Positions 8,225 to 17,049 of a stretch of 64,000 bases of DNA are shown one piece after another (position 1 is the first letter of the stretch; every line of letters starts with the position of its first letter). This DNA is from Lachnospiraceae bacterium. Its GTDB lineage: Bacteria; Bacillota; Clostridia; Lachnospirales; Lachnospiraceae. The notes under the pieces were generated by a model, which did not search any database, was not told the origin of the DNA, and worked only from the letters and a program-made list of their open reading frames with translations. A program made the position numbers and the translations under genes. The stretch lies in assembly GCA_009911505.1 (NCBI GenBank), contig QXXL01000040.1:31621-95620 (forward strand), read 5' to 3'.

Positions 8225-9106
8225 TTATCCTTCAACTTTTTCACCTGTCAGAAGCTCAAATGCCTCTTCGTATTTTTGGGCGGTTTTCTCTATGATTTCT
8301 GAGGGGAGCACATAACCGCTGCCCGGATTCGCCTTTAACCAGTCACGGACGAACTGTTTGTCAAACGAAGGCTGGGGCTTTCCGGCCTCGTAGCCTGCAA
8401 GCGGCCAAAAGCGCGAGCTATCCGGTGTGAGCATTTCGTCGCCCAATACGACGCTGCCTGTCTCATCCAAGCCAAATTCAAATTTCGTGTCTGCGATAAT
8501 AATACCTCTTGATAGCGCATATTCTGCGCATTTTTTGTACAGGGCAAGTGTGCAGTCTTTGATTTTAGCTGCATATTCGGCGCCTTTGCCCGGGTAGGCT
8601 TTTTCGAGGATTTCCACACTTTCTTCATATGTGATGTGTTCGTCATGCAGGCCAAGTTCTGCTTTTGTCGTCGGCGTATAAATTGGCTCCGGCAGCTTGT
8701 CCGATTCCTGCAAGCCTTCGGGAAGGCGGATGCCGCATACTGTACCGTCTTTCTGATAGCTTTCCCAGCCGCTTCCGGTAATATAACCGCGCACAATACA
8801 TTCTATCGGTAGCATGGCAAGTTTTTTGCATTTCATACTGTTGCCGTCAAAACGCTCCTGGCAAAAAAACTCCGGCATATCATTCGTATTTATAGAGAGC
8901 ATGTGGTTTGGCACAATGTCTTTTGTAAAATCAAACCAAAATTTTGACATTTGTGTCAAAACCCTGCCTTTTCCCGTAATTTCGTTCTTCAAAATATGAT
9001 CAAATGCTGAAATTCTATTTGTGGCCGTAATTACCATACAGTCGCCCGCATCATATACTTCGCGCACCTTACCTTCTTTTACTGGTTTTAATCCTATATT
9101 TTCCAT
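8225..9106 (-). CDS. purC: SAICAR synthase (phosphoribosylaminoimidazole-succinocarboxamide synthase)
   Basis: ATP-dependent ligation of aspartate to CAIR in purine synthesis, the step just before PurB. The opening KPVKEGKVREVYDAGD is the phosphate-binding glycine-rich segment, followed by TATNRISAFDHIL and the signature LPIECIVRGYITGSGW. Later ADTKFEFGLDETG and GDEMLTPDSSRFW are conserved. At 293 residues it is the longer form rather than the 235-residue one. ATG 9106 follows GCAGGAGGGC. It has its own promoter at 9165-9194 and leads into purB. Confidence 0.97.
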   Translation of the reverse strand: MENIGLKPVKEGKVREVYDAGDCMVITATNRISAFDHILKNEITGKGRVLTQMSKFWFDFTKDIVPNHMLSINTNDMPEFFCQERFDGNSMKCKKLAMLPIECIVRGYITGSGWESYQKDGTVCGIRLPEGLQESDKLPEPIYTPTTKAELGLHDEHITYEESVEILEKAYPGKGAEYAAKIKDCTLALYKKCAEYALSRGIIIADTKFEFGLDETGSVVLGDEMLTPDSSRFWPLAGYEAGKPQPSFDKQFVRDWLKANPGSGYVLPSEIIEKTAQKYEEAFELLTGEKVEG

Positions 9107-9164
9107 ATTTTATATTGCCCTCCTGCTTATGTTCTTATTATTTGGTAATTTCTACTCCGGTCAT

Positions 9165-9194
9165 AGTATAATACAGCACCTTTTGGAAAGTCAA
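9165..9194 (-). promoter_or_regulatory. Probable sigma-A promoter of purC-purB
   Basis: On the minus strand TTGACT (9189-9194), 18 nt, then TATACT (9165-9170), about 58 nt before the purC start. No purine riboswitch is visible in the leader. Confidence 0.65.
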
Positions 9195-9218
9195 TGATTT
9201 TAAAGGCCTGCCACTTTC

Positions 9219-10910
9219 CTATTTCCGATAACGGTTTAGGCAGGCGAATACCTCTTGCTTTCTGGGCATTGCAAGCCCAGTGGGCAAATAGCTTCCGCCA
9301 TATATTTTTTCCATACCATTCTTTTTTATCAAATCAAACAAAATCTCTACGGTTTCGCGCAGTGTTTTCCTCCCGCCCGATAAATTTAAAAGCACATACT
9401 TTAACAGATAACCCAGCATCACAGTCTGCTCCGTATCCGCAAGCTGTTCTACATAACGCAAATCCACTGTAGACCGGTCAATCGACACGGCGTCGCGGCC
9501 CATGGCTTTTATCTTCATCCGATCTCTGCTGCCTGCCCCCCGGTCAAACAAAATGCGTTTAAATTCCGGTTCATCCGCCAAAGCCAGGCGTCCAAGCTTC
9601 AGCGGGAAATGGGACGCTTCTTCTTTGGCAAGCTCTGTAACGTCTACCGGAACATACTGGTTCATCTGCAGCACCGTATCCGCTTTATGGAAATACGAAC
9701 CACAGCTTCCTGCTACGAGCACCGTAGAAATACCAAATTTCTCATACAGCTCCTCCACACGGTCTATAAACGGCGTAATCGGTTCAAAGTCCCTGTGTAC
9801 AACACGTTGCATCAGCTCGTCGCGGATCATAAAATTCGTCGCGGAAGTATCCTCGTCAATTAAAAATACATTTGCCCCTGCTTCCATTGCTTCTATCATA
9901 TTGGCAGCCTGCGATGTGCTTCCGCTGGCGTCCTCAGTAGAAAACGCTTTGGTATCCTTACCATTTGGCAGCGTCCCAATAAACATAGAAATATCTGTCC
10001 GTTTTACGCTCCTGCCGTCCTCTGCTCGGATTTTGACCGCTGTATTGTCGGTGATGACGTACTCCCTGCCATCCCCTGCAATATGATTGTATACGCCTGC
10101 TTCTAAAGCTTTTAACAGCGTGGATTTGCCGTGGTAGCCCCCACCGACAATAAGTGTAATCCCACGCCTGATTCCCATACCGCAGATTTTTCCCGCATGG
10201 GGCAGCTGCATCGTCACTTCCATAGAATCCGGCGACGTAAATTGAACCGCGCCGCGCATTGGCTTGTCGGAAACACCGCTTTCCCTGGGCAAAACGGCCC
10301 CGTTTGCAACAAACGCCACAAGACCCTGTTTTTTCAGCTCTTCCCGGATAAACTGCTGATCATCCGCCAATGCCGATACGGCGGCTACCTTTGCCGGATC
10401 ATACGAGCCAAAATAAAGGGAATCTGCAATACAGCCCGGCAGAAATTTAAATAAAATTTTCTCAAGCTCCCTGGAATTAACCGTACGCCCATTGGCAGGA
10501 AAACCAACCTCCAAGCGAAAGCATATTTCCCCGGTTTTGCCGTCAATCTGGCAGGCGCTGCGCTCTAAGATTTTTTGGGCGGGGCGGCTCACAGAAATAA
10601 GGCCGCTTTTGCCGGAACCCTTTGCCAAAAAAGAGACGTCGCCTGCTTTTTGGAAGAAACGGCGGATTAGCATATCCTGCAAGGCGGCTTTGCGCCATTC
10701 ATTTGCATAATATTCTGCGGGGAAGCCTGCCTGCCTGGCGGATACGATCACGCTGACTTTTGAGGGGGCAGCAAAGGGATCGCCCTGTACATGGTCAATG
10801 GAGAGGATATAATCGCGGAATTGGTATTTGCCCGCGGTGTCCTTATAGGCAGGATAGCTTCTGCGGTCAATTCGGGTTAGGATGTCTCTTAAGTCTTCTG
10901 ATCGTTTCAT
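9219..10910 (-). CDS. ABC-class ATPase (predicted, COG3044/PF09818 type)
   Basis: A 563-residue cytosolic protein matching the predicted ABC-class ATPase family throughout its length. Walker A is VGGGYHGKSTLLKAL (about 254-268), with DISMFIGTLPNGKDT, a STEDASGSTSQAANMIEA stretch in place of an ABC signature, and Walker B NVFLIDEDTSATNFMIRD. No membrane segments or paired permease are present. The biochemical role is not known. ATG 10910 follows AAAGGATTTG. It lies 68 nt downstream of the MoxR gene on the same strand and may be the last gene of that group. Confidence 0.88.
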   Translation of the reverse strand: MKRSEDLRDILTRIDRRSYPAYKDTAGKYQFRDYILSIDHVQGDPFAAPSKVSVIVSARQAGFPAEYYANEWRKAALQDMLIRRFFQKAGDVSFLAKGSGKSGLISVSRPAQKILERSACQIDGKTGEICFRLEVGFPANGRTVNSRELEKILFKFLPGCIADSLYFGSYDPAKVAAVSALADDQQFIREELKKQGLVAFVANGAVLPRESGVSDKPMRGAVQFTSPDSMEVTMQLPHAGKICGMGIRRGITLIVGGGYHGKSTLLKALEAGVYNHIAGDGREYVITDNTAVKIRAEDGRSVKRTDISMFIGTLPNGKDTKAFSTEDASGSTSQAANMIEAMEAGANVFLIDEDTSATNFMIRDELMQRVVHRDFEPITPFIDRVEELYEKFGISTVLVAGSCGSYFHKADTVLQMNQYVPVDVTELAKEEASHFPLKLGRLALADEPEFKRILFDRGAGSRDRMKIKAMGRDAVSIDRSTVDLRYVEQLADTEQTVMLGYLLKYVLLNLSGGRKTLRETVEILFDLIKKNGMEKIYGGSYLPTGLAMPRKQEVFACLNRYRK

Positions 10911-10978
10911 GGTTTGTCAAATCCTTTCTTTTTGTTGTATTGATGTTTATTTTTAGGGCAGCCAGGGAAGGGATTCCC

Positions 10979-12499
10979 CTACCCAAGCTCAGATAATATT
11001 TCGTTTTTTCTGCTGCCCAATAATAGCTGCCTGTTATACAAAAGATAACGCTCGCAAGGATACTCCGCCAAAAACGAAGCCGCCTCCCTTTGCGTTGTAA
11101 GCTCTGTGACAAATATAAGCATTTCTTCCCCCTGCAAAAACGCTTTTTCCATAAAATCAAATGCAGACTCAAGAGCGCTGGCAGCAGCAGCTTCGGCAGA
11201 TTCCAGACGTCTTTGCTGCTGTAAAAATCCATCCTTCGCCTGGGCAAAAGCAGCTGTAGCAGACGTTTCGCCTGCCCGGGGCTGCCCCTTCCTAAGCAAT
11301 GTGAGCAATCGTTTATTTTTGGCGTTTTCTGCTTTATCTAAAAGTCCTTTCGCTTCTTTTTGGCCAAAGCTTTTTTCCAATTCCATAAGCCTGTGCAAAT
11401 AATCCTGCAAAGGCGTTTGCGTTTGGACAACCTGTAGCGGCTCCTGTCTTATACTATCCTCCCGCCCCTGGCGGTATGCCTTCAAAAATGCAAAATAAGC
11501 ATCTGTCACATGCTTTTCAAATGAAGCCTCATAAAAAAACTTCATTAAGGCATCGGTTATTAAATTTACAACACTAAGCCGCTCGTCAAAGGCCGCCTGA
11601 TCTATCCGCGCGTATACAGCAGGCTTTACCTTGCCAGAGAGAATTTCTAAAATTCCGTAGTCGTCCTGGTATTTGCGGTACAAATCCAAATAAGCGGCCA
11701 CATCCCCGGCCACATCCGGATGATGCAAAAATTCATATACCGTTTCCCTGGACACTGCAAACCCCATCGCCTCATAGCGGTAAAGCAAATGGCTGAAATC
11801 CTCCCAGCCCCTTGCCGTCACGTACTGTACGCCGTCTACATCCGCTTCAATCCGGTAAAAATTTTTGGAGCGCAGATCAAGGTAGCTTAACAAGGCTCCA
11901 TGGATGCCCCTGCTTTTGGCGTATTCACGCCAGACCTTATAGTCAGCTTCCACCGGGATGACACGCACCCGGTCTAATGTTACCATATCAAATTCACGGA
12001 CAGACTTGTTATATTCTGGCGGGTTGCCTGCGGCTGCAATAATCCAGCCGGGCGGCATTTTCTGATTGCCAAAGGTTTTGCACTGTAAAAACTGCAGCAT
12101 GGTGGGGGCTAAGGTTTCTGACACGCAGTTGATTTCGTCAATAAATAAAACCCCTTCCGTTAAGCCGGTTTCTTCCATTTTGCTGTATACGCTGGCAATT
12201 ATTTCGCTCATCGTATATTCCGTGACGGAATATGTTTTGCCCATAAAGGAACGCTCTTCAATGAAAGGGAGCCCAACCGCGCTCTGCCTGGTGTGGTGAG
12301 TAATTGTATACGAAACCAGCCCTATCCCACACTCCCTTGCCACCTGCTCCATAATCTGCGTTTTGCCAATCCCAGGAGGCCCCATTAAAAGCAGGGGACG
12401 CTGCCTGACTGCCGGGATAAGGTACTCACCGGATGCATCCTTTGCCAGATACGCCTGTACGGTATGTTTGATTTCTTCTTTTGCCTGTTTGATATTCAT
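10979..12499 (-). CDS. MoxR-type AAA ATPase
   Basis: AAA+ ATPase of the MoxR kind, which usually acts as a chaperone on a partner with a VWA domain. Walker A is MGPPGIGKTQ, Walker B is GVLFIDEINCV, and sensor 1 is IIAAAGNPPEYN. The C-terminal part is helical, rich in Ala, Lys and Glu, and not recognised. I take ATG 12499 as the start: GGAGG is 10 nt before it and it overlaps the upstream stop by ATGA. This gives 506 residues. The partner VWA gene lies directly upstream, with the LRR gene before it. Confidence 0.9.
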   Translation of the reverse strand: MNIKQAKEEIKHTVQAYLAKDASGEYLIPAVRQRPLLLMGPPGIGKTQIMEQVARECGIGLVSYTITHHTRQSAVGLPFIEERSFMGKTYSVTEYTMSEIIASVYSKMEETGLTEGVLFIDEINCVSETLAPTMLQFLQCKTFGNQKMPPGWIIAAAGNPPEYNKSVREFDMVTLDRVRVIPVEADYKVWREYAKSRGIHGALLSYLDLRSKNFYRIEADVDGVQYVTARGWEDFSHLLYRYEAMGFAVSRETVYEFLHHPDVAGDVAAYLDLYRKYQDDYGILEILSGKVKPAVYARIDQAAFDERLSVVNLITDALMKFFYEASFEKHVTDAYFAFLKAYRQGREDSIRQEPLQVVQTQTPLQDYLHRLMELEKSFGQKEAKGLLDKAENAKNKRLLTLLRKGQPRAGETSATAAFAQAKDGFLQQQRRLESAEAAAASALESAFDFMEKAFLQGEEMLIFVTELTTQREAASFLAEYPCERYLLYNRQLLLGSRKNEILSELG

Positions 12500-13794
12500 T
12501 TCATCCATTCCTCCGGTTCCAGCCGAAGCCGCATTGCCCAAGGCGGCACCGCGCTTTCTTCGTAATCTCCCAAAAATAAAAATGCCGTTTTATAGTCTGG
12601 CTTTTTTACAGGGTATGTGCCCTTTCCATCCGTAAAATACAAAAGCCCTTTTAAGTGCTTTAATTCTCCGGCTTCCCGCAGTTTTTCCACATAGGAAAAC
12701 GCAGGGCGAAAATCTGTCCCCCCTCCCCCTACAACCGAAAGGCCGTCCGGCAAGCTATTAATACCTTCCCCTGCCAGAATCGTCTGATCTGCCCGTACCT
12801 TGTCGTCACACTGGATTACCCTGATAGAGCACGTCCCAAAAAACATATCTTTCCCGGACAAAACAGCAGACGTTTCTTTTAAAAAGCCCTCCACCAGCTC
12901 CCCGCTTGTGGAATAGCTGGTATCAATCACAATCACAAAATCCTGTATTTTACAGGACTCTTTTGTTTCGAGCGGTTCTATTAGGGGCATCCTGCCATAC
13001 AGCGTAAGCCCATACGAATAATAGCCCAAATCAAACTCCTCCGGATCAAGGCGCGCTTCTTCCCTTATAACTGCAAATTTACGCAAAAAATCTGCATAGC
13101 TGCGCCTTGCCTTGCCAGCCCTGATTTGTGCCGCAAACGCTTTTTCTCCTTCCGCCGGATTATCCCCCCTGCGGTTTTGCAGCAGCATTGCCTGGTTTGC
13201 CCTTTGATCCCATTCCTGCCTGGCCGCTTTAGGGAGGGGCTTTTGCATATCCTCTTCCTTCGGCCAAAACCTGTGGTCATCGGTATAAAATTCACGTGCA
13301 AGTGCAGAAAGCTGCCCCGCATCCTGCTGCCTTAGCCACCGATAAATCACAGCGGCAGATACGCCGCCCTCTTCCCGGCTTAAGAGCCCATAGGTATCCC
13401 TGCGGAGCAGGCTCAAAACCCTTCTGGTAGAGCTTTTATCCAATGAGTCAATCACGCGCTCCACTGCAATATCACAAGCTATATGCCAAATCTGCTTCTC
13501 ACGCCCTCCGCCAAGCCACAGATGCCGGAACATGCAGTGGAATACCGTATGCAGGTAAGCCCTGTCCAAAAAGGGTGTATTCTTCCGGAAGGTTCGTATC
13601 AGCCAATCCAAAGAAACATACAAATACCTGCCATCCGCCGCAAAAGTCAAAAGCCCGTTAGCCGGCCTAAGGGTAAGGGCCAATAAGGCAGGCTCTAAAA
13701 AGCGGAGATCCAGATATAATTCATGCCGGATGAACGTAAGGATCTTTTCTGCCATTTCTGTTTCCCATTCGGATTGTGTCTGTATACGCGCCAT
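12496..13794 (-). CDS. VWA-like and metallopeptidase-domain protein (DUF2201 type)
   Basis: The N-terminal half carries a zincin-like segment, RAYLHTVFHCMFRHLWLGGG, with the helix HTVFH spaced like a metal site but without a standard HExxH Glu. The C-terminal half is a VWA-like domain: FVIVIDTSYSTSGE forms a DxSxS MIDAS start, then GGGGTDFRPAF and LLYFTDGKGTYP. This layout fits the putative metallopeptidase plus VWA-like families (DUF2201). ATG 13794 follows GAAAGGAGCAACC, giving 432 residues. The stop overlaps the MoxR start by 4 nt, implying coupled synthesis of an ATPase and VWA pair. Confidence 0.87.
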   Translation of the reverse strand: MARIQTQSEWETEMAEKILTFIRHELYLDLRFLEPALLALTLRPANGLLTFAADGRYLYVSLDWLIRTFRKNTPFLDRAYLHTVFHCMFRHLWLGGGREKQIWHIACDIAVERVIDSLDKSSTRRVLSLLRRDTYGLLSREEGGVSAAVIYRWLRQQDAGQLSALAREFYTDDHRFWPKEEDMQKPLPKAARQEWDQRANQAMLLQNRRGDNPAEGEKAFAAQIRAGKARRSYADFLRKFAVIREEARLDPEEFDLGYYSYGLTLYGRMPLIEPLETKESCKIQDFVIVIDTSYSTSGELVEGFLKETSAVLSGKDMFFGTCSIRVIQCDDKVRADQTILAGEGINSLPDGLSVVGGGGTDFRPAFSYVEKLREAGELKHLKGLLYFTDGKGTYPVKKPDYKTAFLFLGDYEESAVPPWAMRLRLEPEEWMK

Positions 13795-13831
13795 GTTTGG
13801 TTGCTCCTTTCTTTTGCCGCGCCTTCTCTTT

Positions 13832-14812
13832 TCATTCCCCAAAATCATACCTTTTTGTGGGCGCTGCCCTTCCTTCGGCCATCCATCCCAGCAGGCCTGC
13901 CGCCCCTTCGGCCCAGCCTGCTTGCGCCGCCGCTTCCACACACGCTGCAAGCGCCGTGCCGTACAGTATTTTTTCCTTGTATAAAAAGCGCAGCCCATAT
14001 AAATCCCTCTGGCGTACAAACCTCTCCGAAATACCCCGGACATGCCCCTTTACATATTGAAGGTAGATTTCCCTGCTTTTGCTTTCCAGGGCATACGGAT
14101 ACATCAGCCTGCCCAAAGCCATCCGTGACAACGTTTCTTCCCGCTCCTCCACACACGCCTGCAAAAACACCGCATCATACCCTGCAAAATCTACCCGGCC
14201 GTCCCGGATACACTGCCTTGCCCGGAACCCTTCCCCCGAAATGCTTCTGCCAAACAGGTGCGCTGGGGCGACCTCATCATAAGATTCATAATACTCCGGG
14301 TACAAAAGCGACGCTTCTATTTGCGTACCAGAACGAAAAACTACCTCCATATCCGAAGGAATCTGCGAAAGGATCTGCCGGACGCCGCTTTTCTCCCCCG
14401 CACCACAGCGCACTGTAAGCTTATGGAACGAAAGCGTATTCATAAATGCGTCGCTGCCGATATCTGACAGGCCTGCGCCAATACTAAGAGTATGCATATT
14501 TTTGCAGTTATAAAATGCATATCGCCCAATTTTTGTTATCGAATCCGCAAGCCAGACCTCTTCTATTGCGCCCGTATGCAGTTCCTGTAAACAGACGCCG
14601 CCTTCCTGCCGCCCCGTCTCTGTTACTTTTATATCAGGGCCCACGGGCCGCCCCCCTGTGGCAAAACAATACGGGGCAATTTCCACAAGCGGGCGCCCAT
14701 CGGCTTCTTGCGGCAAAAACACCTGCGGAAAAGCCCCATACAGCCGCATAAGCCTTGCTCCGCCGTCCTTTCGTTTTTGCCAGAGCATACGGTACGGCTG
14801 TACCTGCCCCAT
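13832..14812 (-). CDS. Leucine-rich repeat (BspA-like) protein
   Basis: The protein has 326 residues with no signal peptide. The middle (about 95-150) has BspA/LRR_5-type repeats: EEVWLADSITKIGRYAFYNC, then KNMHTLSIGAGLSDIGSDAF and LSFHKLTV. The N-terminal part LYGAFPQVFLPQEADGRPLV and PYCFATG also look LRR-like. The C-terminal 130 residues are helical with repeated LMYPYALESKSREIYLQYV and LYGLRFLYKEKIL segments. ATG 14812 follows AAAGGGGGGC. It is the first gene of the LRR, VWA and MoxR run and may supply a binding surface for that complex; this is inference from order only. Confidence 0.78.
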   Translation of the reverse strand: MGQVQPYRMLWQKRKDGGARLMRLYGAFPQVFLPQEADGRPLVEIAPYCFATGGRPVGPDIKVTETGRQEGGVCLQELHTGAIEEVWLADSITKIGRYAFYNCKNMHTLSIGAGLSDIGSDAFMNTLSFHKLTVRCGAGEKSGVRQILSQIPSDMEVVFRSGTQIEASLLYPEYYESYDEVAPAHLFGRSISGEGFRARQCIRDGRVDFAGYDAVFLQACVEEREETLSRMALGRLMYPYALESKSREIYLQYVKGHVRGISERFVRQRDLYGLRFLYKEKILYGTALAACVEAAAQAGWAEGAAGLLGWMAEGRAAPTKRYDFGE

Positions 14813-14850
14813 GAAAAGCCCCCCTTTCCATAAAAAATATAAAAGTAATC

Positions 14851-15330
14851 CTATAAAAACTGGATCTTAAAATGCGGCTCCCCTTTCTCATCTATTTCCA
14901 TGACCACATAAGAGGGCTTGCGCCCCTCCTGCCTGGGGTATGAAAGGCTTCCTGGATTCACTACAATAATATCCCTGCTATAATCTAAAAGCGGCCTGTG
15001 CGTATGCCCAAACATCACAATATCACATCCCTGGCCCTTTGCTTCCCGTACAATACTGTCAAGCCCCACATTTACATTATAATAATGCCCATGAGTAATA
15101 AATACATTATACTTCCCAATCTTTAGCACCTTCTCCTGCTCCAGTGAAGAAAAGAAATCACAATTCCCGGATACAATTTCCACCGGGCACTTTGCATCCT
15201 CTTTGATATAATCCTCGCATCCTTCCGAGTCCCCCAAATGGATCACCAAATCCCTTGGCCGCTCTGACTCAAACACACGCCTTAAATATTTATGGTTACT
15301 GTGCGTATCACTGATAATTAAAACCCTCAT
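14851..15330 (-). CDS. YfcE/MJ0936-family metallophosphoesterase
   Basis: A 159-residue calcineurin-like phosphoesterase with all metal motifs: ISDTHSNH, HLGDSEG, SGNCDF, THGHYYNV and FGHTHRPL. The family hydrolyses phosphodiesters with Mn or similar ions; the physiological substrate is not clear. ATG 15330 overlaps the rdgB stop by 4 nt, so it is made together with RdgB, as often seen in Clostridia. Confidence 0.93.
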   Translation of the reverse strand: MRVLIISDTHSNHKYLRRVFESERPRDLVIHLGDSEGCEDYIKEDAKCPVEIVSGNCDFFSSLEQEKVLKIGKYNVFITHGHYYNVNVGLDSIVREAKGQGCDIVMFGHTHRPLLDYSRDIIVVNPGSLSYPRQEGRKPSYVVMEIDEKGEPHFKIQFL

Positions 15331-15944
15331 ACCGCCGCCCCCTTCTGGCCGAGCCTTTTTTCCAGTTCCTTTTTCACTCCACGCAGCGCTTTTCCACGAT
15401 GGCTTATCTCATTTTTCTGCTCCCTGGACAGTTCGGCTGTCGAACAGCCATACTCTTCCACATAAAAAATCGGATCGTACCCAAACCCGTTCTCCCCGGC
15501 TGCCTGTTCCCCAATATAGCCCTCTATTGTTTCACGGCAGACAAACGCTTCCCCGTCCGGAAATACGGCTGCAGCCGCACAGACAAACCGGGCTGTCCGC
15601 TTCTCCTTTGGCACGCCTAAAAGGCGGTTCAATAAGGCCTTGTTTTTTACTTTATAAGAAGTTCCCTCCCCCATAAAACGCGCTGAATATACTCCAGGCT
15701 GCCTGTCTAAATAGTCAATTTCCAGCCCGGAATCGTCTGCAAGCACAATACCTCCTACCTGGCCTGCCACAGCCCTCGCCTTAATCAGGGCGTTTTCCTC
15801 AAATGTCTGCCCGTCTTCTTTGATGTCAAGCAAAACCCCCGCTTCCCCCATGGACAGGACCTCTGCGTCAATGCCGCTTAATATTTCGCGGATTTCACGC
15901 ATCTTGTCCTTATTGCCTGTAGCAAAAATAATTTTTTCTCCCAT
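15327..15944 (-). CDS. rdgB: XTP/dITP diphosphatase (RdgB/HAM1 family)
   Basis: Clears non-canonical purine nucleotides (XTP, dITP, ITP) by removing pyrophosphate. The start IIFATGNKDKMREI, the ADDSGLEIDYLDRQPGVYSA block and GENGFGYDPIF are diagnostic; SHRGKALR near the C-terminus completes the site. The length of 205 residues is normal. ATG 15944 follows AAAGGATCG. It lies 12 nt after the amidase gene and overlaps the phosphoesterase downstream. Confidence 0.95.
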   Translation of the reverse strand: MGEKIIFATGNKDKMREIREILSGIDAEVLSMGEAGVLLDIKEDGQTFEENALIKARAVAGQVGGIVLADDSGLEIDYLDRQPGVYSARFMGEGTSYKVKNKALLNRLLGVPKEKRTARFVCAAAAVFPDGEAFVCRETIEGYIGEQAAGENGFGYDPIFYVEEYGCSTAELSREQKNEISHRGKALRGVKKELEKRLGQKGAAV

Positions 15945-15956
15945 AATACGATCCTT

Positions 15957-17039
15957 TCATCTTTTCTTTAGGACAGACGAAATTACATTGTAAATCCCCT
16001 GCGCCGCCTTTTTCTGGTATTCCTGTGAGCATAACTGTTCTAACTCTGCCTGGTTAGTTAAAAAACCTACCTCAACCTGCACTGCAGGCATACTGCAGCC
16101 ATACACAACATCTTCCCCCTGCCTGGCCGCGCGCGTGCCCTTGTCTGAGCTTCCCAGTATAGCAGTAAGCTCGTCTAAACAGGCCTGCGCCAATTCCTTA
16201 GATTCCGGCGCCTGGGTATCATAAACGGCCTGCGTCCCATGGATACTTGACATCATGCCACTTTGAGTAGCATTATTGTGGATACTGATAAACAAATCGG
16301 CCTTTGCTTTTTCGGCCAGCTTTTTCCTGGTATCTAAACTGGCCCCTTTGTCTTTTGTCCTGGTATAATAAACTCCAACGGACGTATCAGGGGCTCCGTC
16401 AAATATCTCTTTTAATTTTAAGGCAATATCCAGATCAATATCCTTCTCATGGATACCCTGCTTGGAAACGCCCTGGTCTTCGCCACCATGCCCCGCATCA
16501 ATTACCACTACTTTATCATAGACCTCATGCGGTGTCAAAAACCGGATGTAAAAATAGTCCTCATCATATGAAGTATCTAACTCATATACCATATCCGTCT
16601 TTAGCGTTAACGTCCCAAATTTTCCACGGCTTTCAAACACAATATCCTCCATAGGCCCACTTAGCCCCAGCATCGGATAATCATATAAATATGCATCGCC
16701 TGCAAACGGGATAGAAATAATAACCTCCTGCACCAGGTAATCGTTAAACACCTTTATGTCATCCCCTGAAACGCCAAGCGGAAGCGCAAGCCGGATCCCT
16801 TCCTCTAAACGCGTATCATTTTGCCATTCTTCCTCTGCCCTTTTGTTGTTGTACTCCAAAAGCGCGACCCCGGAAAGCGCCCTCTTTTCCCGCTCTTCCT
16901 TTGTCCGTTCATACTCCACCGCCTGCATCCACGCTTGCGCAGACCGGATGATCCTGGGCAAAAAAGGGACTATAACACAAGCAATCACCGCGGCAGCACA
17001 CGCAGCAAGGGCTGCTTTTTTTAGAATCCTCTCTTCCAA
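15957..17039 (-). CDS. N-acetylmuramoyl-L-alanine amidase (Amidase_3)
   Basis: Zinc amidase that cuts the bond between MurNAc and L-Ala in peptidoglycan. The N-terminal segment LAACAAAVIACVIVPFL is a membrane anchor or signal, so it acts outside. The catalytic domain (about 180-360) has VVIDAGHGGEDQG (zinc His), EKDIDLDIALKL (zinc Glu), FISIHNNAT (zinc His) and VEVGFLTN (catalytic Glu). The middle 110-170 is an unassigned region. The start is TTG at 17039, chosen because TAGGAGG lies 6 nt before it. It is 10 nt downstream of the papain-like protease gene. Confidence 0.92.
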   Translation of the reverse strand: MEERILKKAALAACAAAVIACVIVPFLPRIIRSAQAWMQAVEYERTKEEREKRALSGVALLEYNNKRAEEEWQNDTRLEEGIRLALPLGVSGDDIKVFNDYLVQEVIISIPFAGDAYLYDYPMLGLSGPMEDIVFESRGKFGTLTLKTDMVYELDTSYDEDYFYIRFLTPHEVYDKVVVIDAGHGGEDQGVSKQGIHEKDIDLDIALKLKEIFDGAPDTSVGVYYTRTKDKGASLDTRKKLAEKAKADLFISIHNNATQSGMMSSIHGTQAVYDTQAPESKELAQACLDELTAILGSSDKGTRAARQGEDVVYGCSMPAVQVEVGFLTNQAELEQLCSQEYQKKAAQGIYNVISSVLKKR

Positions 17040-17049
17040 GCCGTGCCTC

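Noticed and set aside
13723..14418. A 231-codon plus-strand frame opposite the LRR gene
   Set aside because: It is antisense to a well-supported gene, is Pro/His/Ser-rich as expected for mirror frames of a GC-rich gene, and has no ribosome binding site.
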